A stretch of DNA of 64,000 bases from Phyllostachys edulis (lineage: Eukaryota; Streptophyta; Magnoliopsida; Poales; Poaceae): contig CM070546.1 in NCBI GenBank assembly GCA_036346405.1, positions 96,222,955 through 96,286,954 on the forward strand. The letters run 5' to 3'. Made by a program: the position numbers and the translations under genes. Positions within the stretch are counted from its first letter, which is position 1. Each line of letters starts with the position of its first letter. Of this stretch, positions 47,086 through 57,084 are shown piece by piece. Below the pieces are notes generated by a model. That model had not been told where the DNA came from. It searched no databases and worked only from the letters and a program-made list of their open reading frames with translations.

Positions 47086-47093
47086 TAGGCTGT

Positions 47094-47527
47094 ATTGTTT
47101 GCGGGCCGGCTGTAGCGTATGACGCGTGTGGGAGAGAAGGCAAGCACGTGGGTCGAGCCAGGAGCAAGCGCGAGCGAGCCAGAAGGGAGCACGAGCCACG
47201 TTTCTGCGTGAGGCTAGGGGCGCATGAATAGGAGCCAAGAAAGGGAAGTCACGGTTTCCACGTAGGACTTCTTTGAATTCTAATCTCTTCCTGATTCGGA
47301 GTTCATAAATCTTATATGTCTAGCAAGTCGAGAAGAGTCCATATAGTTTGTTTTTCCTTTTTTTTTCCCTTTTCTTTTTCCTTTAATTTTGGAGATAGAA
47401 TTGGAACCAATGCTAGAGTCGTCGGTTGTTTCCTTTCGGCTACGTGCTAATTATTGTTGGACCAAAACGACGACTAGAGAGGGTGAATAGGAGCTATACT
47501 CTTTTTCAACCCTCGATTGATTTCAAC
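47094..47527. other. Spacer left of the LINE
   Basis: No gene was seen. A T-rich stretch lies at 47350-47390. Confidence 0.4.
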
Positions 47528-47639
47528 TTTTTTTTGATAGAAAACTATAGAGGAGGCCCCTACAATAAATATATTAAAAATGAAATAGGTACAAGAATAC
47601 AAGAGAAAGAAAATATCTATAAAGAAACCCAAGGAGGGG

Positions 47640-48938
47640 AGAATTAACTAAGGGAGTCTAGCCAAGAGACTAATTGGTCTTTGATGGTTTCCTTCACTCT
47701 AAGCACATGAAGACTGGCCTCATTTCTGAAAAGAACTTTCCAAGTCTCAAAGCTGGGATGGACATCTCAAATATTTTGTTGTTGCGCTATTTCCAAACAT
47801 TCGATGAGGATATAATGAAAAAAAGGGTACCAAAAAACCGGGCAAGCTTCAATTAGCCTAGTGAAAATGTTAGGGGTCAAGTTCCATTGAATTCCAAGGT
47901 AGTTCCAGCAACGCTGACCGAAAGGACAAGCAAAGAAAATGTGCGTAATTGTTTCCTCAGCATGACCTGAGCAGAGAAAACAGATAGCATTCCCTTGAAT
48001 GAGGCATTAACGCCGAAGGAGCATTGCTTTGGTGTTTAAATGATCAAAGAGGTTAAGCCAAGCAAATACTTTCAATTTGGACACACACTTGCTTTTCCAA
48101 ATCCATCCGAAAGGGCTAGGCATGTCTTTGTTGAGGTATGTTGTTTTGTAATATTTCTGAGATGTGTAGACATTAATTCCCCAAATATATGTCCAAGAGT
48201 CCTATGAGGTAGAAGTGTCTAGTAGGTTGACGAGGTGTTGCTGGAGTTGTAGGTATTCCTCGTGAGCTTGGACCGTTAAAGGCAAGTGAAAGAGGTTGTC
48301 AACTTATGTTTCCAAGATGAAATCCACAATCCTGATGTTTGTGTTTTTTTGCACATGAGTAAAATCTTGGGATTTTTTTAGCAAGTAGGTTATCATTCCA
48401 AACATTGTGCCAGAACAAAGCCGAGTCACCTGATCCAACATTGCAAGCCGTAATTCCGCGAAATTTGGTCGAGAGTTTCTGAACATCCTTCCACCAAAAA
48501 GACCATGTTGCTTTAGTAGCATGTGGTGCTAAGCTTTGGTAATATTTTCCCCAAATCAAGTTGACCCAAGGCAGATTGTGCTTGTTGTAAAACTTATGTA
48601 AGTGCTTCAGCAGTAGGCTTCATTTTGTAGCCTCAAATTTGATGACCCCCAAACCACCTTTGTTTTTAGGCTTGCACACCATGTCCCAGACTACCAAAGA
48701 ATTTGTTTTAACTAGAAAATCCGGATCTCTCCAAAGACAATGGCGACGAGCTCGGTCAATGGCCTCGATGACACCCACTCGGAGCTTGAGGGTGCACATG
48801 TAATAAGTGGGCAAGAGGGAGAAGACCAATTTGACCATGGTGAGTTCCCTCCAAAGGAGAGGAAAGAAGAACAAGCATACATGCACCTTTCTATTTTATC
48901 TAATAGGGGAGCAAAATCTTGGAAATGGGGTTTGGTTG
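47640..48938 (-). pseudogene. LINE reverse transcriptase, C-terminal part (zf-RVT)
   Basis: Pieces read in order: PLLDKIERCM, SLLPTYYMCTLKL, IDRARRHCLWRD, VWDMVCKPKNKGGLGVI, SGDSALFWHNVWND, then an FLCSGHAEETITHIFFACPF zinc-binding block near 47980. These are standard for plant L1-type elements. Frameshifts and stops separate the pieces. Confidence 0.9.
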
Positions 48939-51900
48939 TGAAGGGATACAGGTAAGCTACACTAGTTGGCAATTCAAAAAAATTCTACCACGTAAACTAG
49001 GATGACATGCAAGCAAGAGATCATAGATTGTTACCACTAGACGCGCAACGCAGCAGAAGAAGAGTTGGAGCAGCCTGATCCAACGAAGAGCGCGTCGATG
49101 TAGTGGTCGTAGTCAATCGTCCATCGTAGTTGATCGTCCAGCGTAGTAGATCGTCCAACGTCCTCGATGCCGATCGTCTCCTCCAGCAATCAATCGCGTT
49201 CCTTGCGAAGTCGTGGTTCATCATTGAGTGCAACAGCAACCGCAGTATTGCCTCTACGATATCCACACGTCTAGGGATAGAACATCGTACGCCAGTGTGC
49301 TAGTGTAGGGATACGGGTAGGCTACGATAGCAACAATTCAAAATTTCTACCACGTAAACCAGGAAGCCAAACAAGAAGATCTGGTCCAACGAAGAGCGCG
49401 TTGATGTACTGGTCGTAGTCGATCGTCCAGCGTCCTCGCGAGTCGATCGTCTACTCCAGCACCTCTACAGTTCCTTGCGAAGATCGCGGATCGTCCTCAA
49501 GCGCAACAACGTAGAAGCGCCTCTATGGTATCCACACGTTCAGGGAAGGAACAACCGTACGCCGGTGTGCTAGCACCAATTCGCACGGCAAGGCTCTCAA
49601 GAAGATGGCGGCTAGGGATTCGGGAGAGCAACTCACGTCAACTCGTCTAACGCCCAACAGCCTCATGCATCTCCTTATATAGTGCTCGTGACGGATCCTA
49701 TCCGAACACGTTTTACGAATCGTATCCGTACTGGTTTGTTCCAACCCATTAAGTGTGTGACCTGTTAGGTTCATGCGTAGTTCAGTTGTGACTTAGAAAC
49801 CTTTTCCGACCACGAGTCGTAGCGGTTCCTAGCAGGACATAACGATTCCTGAATACACACAAATTATATCGGACGAACCTTAATACAATATGATCTATGA
49901 CCAGGTCCCCATCACTTACGACCAGGTCCTATCTCTATACGACCAGTTCGTATTTGGTCACGACCAACTCGTAACTCCTTACGACTTGGTTTCACCACTC
50001 TGGATTACGTTCGACCGCCTCGACTTGCTTGTATCTCCATACGATCGATCCAGAATCGGGTCGAACTAAGTGACCTACTCATGTATTCTCCCTTTGCCTC
50101 ATGATATCTGGTTGAACTCCAGGTGAGATGTTGTGTCATCCATATACTGTTCAATACTTTCTCTATTGAGTATCGGATAACCTTATGTGGCGAACTCTTC
50201 GACCACCAATGGCATGGCCATGCACTTTCTTTATCCGACCACTTCGAGGGGCCCAAAGATATCTCTCCTGTTATGTTAGGAGGGGCAAATCCCATATCCG
50301 ACCAGTCATATCCCTCCGCATGTTTCATAGCAAACCCGAAAGCTACCTTTATAACTACCTAGTTACGAGTAGCGTTTGGCAACCCCTAAGAGTGCTATTA
50401 CACATGTAGGAAACCATGCTGATCTCAGGTCTAAGGATTATACATCATCATTGCTTGAGACCAACTAACGACACATAGAATCATAACAATCTCAATAGTG
50501 TCTCAATGTGGGTCTTATCCAACACTATGTTCTCTAACATGTGTCCACATTATCGATTCGATATCCCTATATCCATGACCGGTGAAACATGGTCATCAAT
50601 CAATACATGTGTTGGTCGTGGAGTCACTAGCGTTCCGACCAGTGACATTCGACTAGGGATATATTTAGAACGACATCATCATAAGTTAAAAGAGCTTCAC
50701 CAACACGTCACACACTCATTTAATCTTCATAACTAATGATTCATTCATGGAACAGAATAACATTTATCTAATATTATGAACATAAAGAAATGTAATCATC
50801 TCTATGATTGCCTCTAGGGCATATTTCCAACAGCTAGCACCAACTCGCACGGTAGGGCTCTCTCGAGAAGATGGCGGCTAGGGTTTTGGTGGAACAACTC
50901 ACGTTGTCTCTCGTATCTCTTCCAACAGCATCATGCATCTCCTTATATAGAGTCCATGACGGATCCTATCCGAACACATTTGTTCCAACCCATTAAGTGT
51001 GTGACACATTAGGTTCATGTGTAGTCGGTTGTGACTCGGAAACCCTTTTTTGACCACAAGTCATTAGCGGTTCCTAGCAGGACATAACGATTCCTGAATG
51101 CACATAAATTATATCGGACGAACCTTAATGCAATATGATCTATGACTAGGTCCTTATTACTCATGACCAGCTCATATCTCTATACGACCAGTTCATATTT
51201 AGTCATGACTAGTTCGTAACTCCTTACGACTAGTTTACGACCAGTTAGTGATCATGTTCGACCAGTCTACGAGTTTACGACCAGTTAGTGATCATGTTCG
51301 ACCAGTCTACGACCATCTCGTATCTCCATATGACTAATTCGTATTTGATCGAACTAAATGACATGCTCGTGTATTCTCCCTTTACCTCACAATATCTAGT
51401 TGAACTCGAGGTGAGATATTATATCATCTATGGACTGTTCAATACTTTCTCGATCAAGTGTCGGATAACATCATGTGGTCGACTCTTCGACCACTAGTGG
51501 TATGGCCACGCACTTTCTTTATTCGACCACATCGAGTGGCCAGAGATATCTCTCATGTTATGTTAGGAGGGAAAAATCCCATATCCAACCAGTCACATCC
51601 ATCCGCATGTTTCATAGCATACCTGAAAGCTACCTTTATAACTACTCAGTTACGGAGTAGTGTTTAGTAACCCCAAAGTATACTATTACACATGTAGGAA
51701 ACCATGTTGATCTTAGGTCTAAGGATTATACATCATCATTGCTTGAGACCAACTGATGACACATAAAATTATAACAATCTCAATAGTGTCTCAAGGTGGG
51801 TTAATCCAACACCATGTTCTCTAACATGTGTTCACATTATTGATTCGATATCCCTATATCCATGACCGGTGAAACATGGTCATCAATCAATACATGTTCT

Positions 51901-52105
51901 GGTCGATAAGTCACTAGTGTTCCGACCAAGGATACATTTAGAACGACATCATATAAGTTAAAGAGATTCACCAACAAGTCACATACTTGCTAATGTTTAT
52001 AAGCGATGATTCTTTCAAGGAACATAATAACATTTATTCAGTAACTCATAAACATAGACGTGATAGAATCATCTCTATGATTGTCTCTAGGGCATATCAC
52101 CAACA
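48939..52105 (-). mobile_element. Solo LTR in the LINE, itself split by another solo LTR
   Basis: It starts TGAAGGGATACAGG and ends CATATCACCAACA on the plus strand, the same family and orientation as the LTRs at 12390 and 20776. Without the nested LTR it is about 1.63 kb. The flanking 5-mers GGTTG (48934-48938) and AGTTG (52106-52110) are a target duplication with one change. The LINE reading frame joins across the site in the family's conserved YLGLPLG region. Confidence 0.93.
49304..50832 (-). mobile_element. Solo LTR nested in the solo LTR (1529 bp)
   Basis: It starts TGTAGGGATACGGG and ends GGCATATTTCCAACA on the plus strand. A perfect 5-bp target duplication, GCTAG, lies at 49299-49303 and 50833-50837. 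The interrupted outer LTR resumes with GCTAGCACCAACTCGCACGG, the text expected after GTGTGCTAG. Confidence 0.95.
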
Positions 52106-52168
52106 AGTTGTGCCTAGAGGTAAGCCCAAATAGGTGAAGGGGAATGAACCTAGATTGCATCCGAAACC

Positions 52169-52840
52169 CTAAGCTAGGTCTTGAGCTTTCTCCAAGCTCA
52201 GGTTTGTTGGAATTATGCATGACTTGGCAAAGTTCACTTTCAGATCTGTCGACTGGTGAAAGGTTTCAAGGAGACCTTTCAGGCATAATATATGGCGAGA
52301 GCTTGCTGGCATGATTAGGAGAGTATCATCTGCATATTGAATGATTGGAAAAATCTGTTGATCCATACTTGCTGGCATGATTAGGCAGTTGAAGGACTTG
52401 TCATCAGAGCACTTCATTTATAACAGATTGCAATAGATCCGCGACCAAGACTAAAAGAAGAAGGGAAAGTGGGTCTCCCTACCTAAGCCCCATTTTGCAA
52501 TGGAAGGATTTGTCCGGGATCCTGTTTAGCAAGATAGAGGAGGTGCCTGAGGTCAGGATTTCCCTAACCCAATGAATCCATTTGCTGTCGAAACCTTTGT
52601 AATGTAGCATGAGAAGAATGGTGTCATGTTCCACCGTATCGAAGGCCTTTTCAAAGTCTAATTTGATGATGACAATTTTTGTTTTGGATTGATGGCATTG
52701 ATGGAGGTATTTGAAAGCCCGGGCCAAGCAATCTTGCATTGTTCGGATTTTGATGAAACTGTATTGGTTTGCGTGAACCAATTGGAGGATAACTTTCTAA
52801 AGTCTTTCCGCTAAGAGCTTGGTGAAGAACTTGAGGCTAG
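52169..52840 (-). pseudogene. LINE reverse transcriptase, catalytic part
   Basis: It reads QYSFIKIRTMQDCLARAF, IIKLDFEKAFDTVEHDTI, KWIHWVREIL, then MGLR followed by TAG where the family has Gln in GLRQGDPLSP, and the catalytic QYADDTLLIM near 52340, then LKVNFAKS. The end toward 52169 continues into the part at 48938 once the LTR is removed. Confidence 0.92.
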
Positions 52841-52844
52841 AATA

Positions 52845-55430
52845 TTTCAACTTCTTCTTCTCCTCAATAGTTATGGAAGCTATGAAGGTCAGAGAGTGCA
52901 AGCATACAGAAGTCTTAAGTTGAAACCGACGAACCCCGAAGACACAAAGACAAAAATCAGCAAAACCTCACAAGTTGGCACACGTCCGGTCAGACCCCGC
53001 CCCCTTGGTGGTGGTCTGACCAGGATGGCTTGGCCCGACGCCTCGAGGGACCGATCGACCCGGCCGTGCCGTGAGCCCAAATTTCGAGATGATCACAAAA
53101 CAACTAATTGTTGATCCGGTGATCCAAATTTCCTAACATTTCAACCATAGCTCATTAAGAAGGTCAGTAACCTATTGCAGTCGACGTTCAGGAAGATCGA
53201 AGCCAAGGTTCCACGAATTTCTTAGATGATGGCAAGAGGGCACAAAAACCAATGAAATTCAAACTTTGAACAAAAAACTTGCTAGTGGGTGAATGATAAT
53301 CAAGATGCATTCCCACATGTCCTAGCAAGCTACATCACATCATGAAGATCAACAAAAAAAAGGAAGAAGCAAAATCCTAGAAGTCATCAAAGAGAGAGCA
53401 AGAATAAGAAGAAACTCATCTTAAGAAAATCTTGCTTGGATTGATCTGAGAAGATTGTTGGCTACAACCACTCCACCATGGAGGACAAAAGCTCAATACT
53501 TGAGCACTCAATCAATTCATCTGTCACAAACCCTAACCTCCTCTACTCCACTTCCCCCAAATCATAAATTAGGGTTTACACTCGGAAGGCTTAGAGGCTC
53601 CAAATCTGGACCTCTCCTTTTATAGTGGAGACTATGATACAACAATGGGTGTCCCGGTCTTTCGATGAAAACGATAACTCATTTTGGTGGAGACGACTCT
53701 CATGATTCAGCTACCAATCGTACACAACCAATATACCCGCAATCGTTGAACCAACTCTGTGATTGTTATCAACCTTGCTAGAAGCACGATCGATCTGACC
53801 ACGAAGGTCTATTCCTGCATGCAATCGAAGAACAAGCAAGAACACGATAAATAAGCAATCTGAAATTGCAAATATGAAATAGTTTCGTATTGATAAGTGG
53901 GGTTCCAAAGACAATGTCATTGTTAATCTCGTCGAACAAGAGGACAAAGTATAAAGTAGCAAAGCTAAACATCAATCTAACAAAACCCAAATTTTGCTAA
54001 AGGGCAGCGGCTCCTATATGAGGAGTGTGGCTAGGAGGTAGAAACCCTAGGGGGTACTGTTTCACGTGTGAACAGTACGGGCCTAGGGTGGCTGGCAACC
54101 ATATGGGCCAAGTTGTCCACCAGGTGGGCCAAGTCATCGGCCAATACATTACATAGCCCGTGGGCTGCCAACAATAGGTGACGTAGCACCATGACATATA
54201 GAAGTAGCTCTGCCAAATTGGAGTATATAGAATTGCCGTAGTCGAAAATCCAATTGGAGAAGATGTGGTTGTAGTAGAGAATGCAGTGCAGCGTGTCGAA
54301 GTAGTAGTTGCATCCTTAGGGTTGATGTCCCCATCAGACTAGGTTTAGAGAGAAAACCCTAACAAGCACCCGTTAAGCCCACACACAAATGGATCTACAC
54401 TCACGCATGCTTCTCAAAGCATATAACAAACTGGGCTTTCCGAATCCGTCTTTTCATGATCTCCATCTTCACTTGGCCTAAACCGTCTCTCCTTGTATCG
54501 TCTTGTGCCGTGGTTTTGCCAAAGATCACCAAGGCGATATTTCGGGTGAAGATACCAAAATACACATTCTCGATCCTTCTCGAAAGGCTGAGTCCAATCA
54601 TCGTGAAGTAATCTCATGCTTCGCCACGTGTAGGTTAATCAATGGCTCTCTTCATATCGGCAAGTCTCTCCCATCCGGCTCCCACTGAAACCACCATGGC
54701 ACTTGCACCGACCCCCGCGCCACTTGATCCAACCCGTCGTAGCGAACTTGCCGTTCAGTCATCCTTGCCTATTTTGCGTCATGATTGAGTCCAATGACAT
54801 CACCTGACATCCTTGATCATTCTGGACCTCAGCTCTCCTAGCCTAGTACCGAACATCTTCGTCATTGACTGTCGTTGACCTCCAAGCCTCTTGCACAACA
54901 ATAGATAAGAAATCAATTTCGGGCACAAGTTCTTCGCAACATGACCCACATTAGTCAAAAACATGCATCATGCAACACATATGCATTGAAACCCATGAAT
55001 TTGACCTAACCTACGATCATCGTCATCTTGTCGGCAAATGATCAGAGCCTGGCCGGTCAGACTGCCTCCCTTGGCCAGTCTGACCGCCGGCCAATCAGTC
55101 TGACCGCTAGAGGACATAGCCAAACTTTCGAGGCTCAAAATTGTAGACTCTCTGGAAATAAAAATCGAATATAACTTTTGACTCGATGCACCAAAAATTA
55201 TGGAACCAAGTGCAAAGAAATCCTCTCACTTGCCTACACCCTTTATTTTTGACCCGGCTCAAAATTCTAAAGTCCAAAATTTGACCAGTCAGACCGCCAG
55301 CCCTTCAGCCAAATGCATGGCCGGTCTGACTACCACATGTGGCCGGTGAGACCGCCAAAAGGCTGGAGGCTGTGTGAACTTTTCCAAAAACGAGGGTTTC
55401 GCCAAACGCCTCGATGCTATTGCCAATTGT
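52845..55430. repeat. Repeat A, unclassified element, with an inserted solo LTR
   Basis: It is collinear with 60338-62140 (repeat B), sharing GTCAGTAACCTATTRCARTC, GATCGAAGCCAAG, TTCCACGAATTTCTT and CTTCTCAAAGCA. Both carry many imperfect copies of GGCCGGTCAGACCGCC in both orientations. Copy A contains a 702-bp solo LTR absent from copy B. The size (about 1.8 kb without the insert) would suit an LTR, but clean TG/CA ends were not fixed. Confidence 0.75.
53635..54336. mobile_element. Solo LTR (702 bp) in repeat A
   Basis: It starts TGATACAACAATGGG and ends TGTCCCCATCA, with a perfect 5-bp target duplication GACTA at 53630-53634 and 54337-54341. Repeat B preserves the empty site (GTGGAGGCTAGGTCTAGAG, at 61022-61040), which confirms both ends. 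The element family is not recognised. Confidence 0.93.
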
Positions 55431-57084
55431 TCATCACACTGATATTAGGAGCATATCCTGTGACATCCACAATCTCTCCATTGATAAACACATTGGCAAT
55501 TTCCCAAAAATGCAATTTGGAGGATGATTGAAAAAGTACTCGCTCATTTTCGTGAAAAAGCTCAACTTGGTTCAAAAACAAGAGAAAACCTTGAAAATAA
55601 CCAAGATGGCTAGAGAAATGCAAAAGCAACTTAGGTAAGGCATTAGAGTACATGAGAGCTCCATTTCCAAAGAGTGCAAAAAAAAATCACTAAAGGTCCA
55701 TATGAAAGAATAATTGTTCAATTTGACCTTTTTATCATTGTGAGGGGTCAAGAATTGCAATTCAAGTCAATAAATAGTAATAGGACCACAAGAATGCACA
55801 TGAGATGCTCCCATCACTAAAATCACCCAAATTTTTAAATTTTTTATTTTTTTCTCCCCATTTGACAATAGAGTCATCAAGGAATCACGTTTTTCTCTCA
55901 TCTAAGGATAACATGTCAAGATAAATAGAAGAAGCCTAAGAATGACTGAAAGAGCATGCATGAGATACAATGAATGACTTTATTTTTGGATTTTTCAATT
56001 TTTTTAATACAAGAAGCTTTAGAGATTACCCAAACAAAAAAGCTAGCATGTTACAATTACTCAAGACATATCAAGCATAAAGAAGCTATCAAACTCATAT
56101 CTAGACATATAGCAACAATAGACAAGCAATCAAGTCGCGTGCGCGCGCGTGTGTGTGGAGGCTATATAAAGCATAGGGCCGACGACCATGTAAAATGGTA
56201 CTACGTTTTATTTTGAGATACAGAAAAGCCACGGTTGGTTTGTAGCGCATATGTGTGTGCGCATGATTAGGGAAGAACCTATCTACGGTTTGTGTGCCGT
56301 GCAAGGATTGGAGGAGGCTGCTGCTCATCTAGTCATCTTGTAAACCGAGTGCCTGCTGTTGTTTTGGTCAAGGAAGAAGAAAGATTGTTGATCGATTTGC
56401 CGGGGTTTTGTGCAAGGAGAATAAGGGAAAGATCGGGTTTTTGCTGCTATACCGTGAAGGGTCGAGCCACTTGCGCATCAACTACATGTTTTGTCTGATG
56501 GGCCAGATGATGCTTGTTTCTCTAAGTAGCATGATCTACATATTTCAAGGAGGCACAAGTGAATAAATGGATGCCCACGAAAATGTCAGAATTAGTGTAG
56601 TTACTTCACAGTACCACTAGACGTGGCTTATCATGTTTTACTGAATATTAGTCCTTCTCTTTCCTTTTCTTTTCGTTTTTGAAATAATACTAGAAGTCCT
56701 GGAACGTACATTGAAATTCGTCGTTTACACAAGAAGGCAGAAAAATTTTCATCACAAAATGGTATAAGTCTCATTTGGTTAATGTCACGTTACAACAATT
56801 TCATTCTTCTCATCTTTCGTCTTGTAGAAAGAAATTGCTCAGTTGACTTGTGATTGCGAGCGCCACTGCCGTAACGAACTACAATAACCGTGTTGTACAA
56901 TGTCGTTTGGCAGCTGTAAGTTTTCCCCCCATCTTGGCAAATGATTGTTTGCTCCTGATCGATATTACTAATGGAAGCACTTACTGTTGCCATAACCCTT
57001 AAGATGTTTGATTGAGAAAAATCAGCCGCTGTACACCTTCTGTTGTGCTTAAGTTTGTTTTATGCACTTTGCCGATCATTTTAG
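55431..57084. other. Region right of repeat A, no gene recognised
   Basis: Bases 55431-55950 read as the interior of a repeat, with a minus-strand frame (55417-55653) that looks transposon-like but matches no domain I can name. A CG/TG alternating stretch lies at 56137-56157. Bases 56200-57080 are AT-rich, with no supported gene. Confidence 0.4.

Larger units (their letters stand above)
47528..52840 (-). mobile_element. L1-type LINE, 5'-truncated, split by a solo LTR
   Basis: Read leftward, the sequence encodes a non-LTR reverse transcriptase followed by its C-terminal zinc-binding region, and ends at an oligo-T on the plus strand (47528-47535), the mark of a poly(A) tail. The right end at about 52840 starts in the middle of reverse transcriptase, so the element is 5'-truncated or was cut by repeat A. 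The part between 48939 and 52105 is not LINE but inserted LTR sequence. No flanking target duplication was found. Confidence 0.9.

Noticed and set aside
56790..56993. 67-codon minus-strand frame starting MATVSASISN
   Set aside because: It is short, has no family resemblance, and lies in AT-rich DNA beside a pseudogene.
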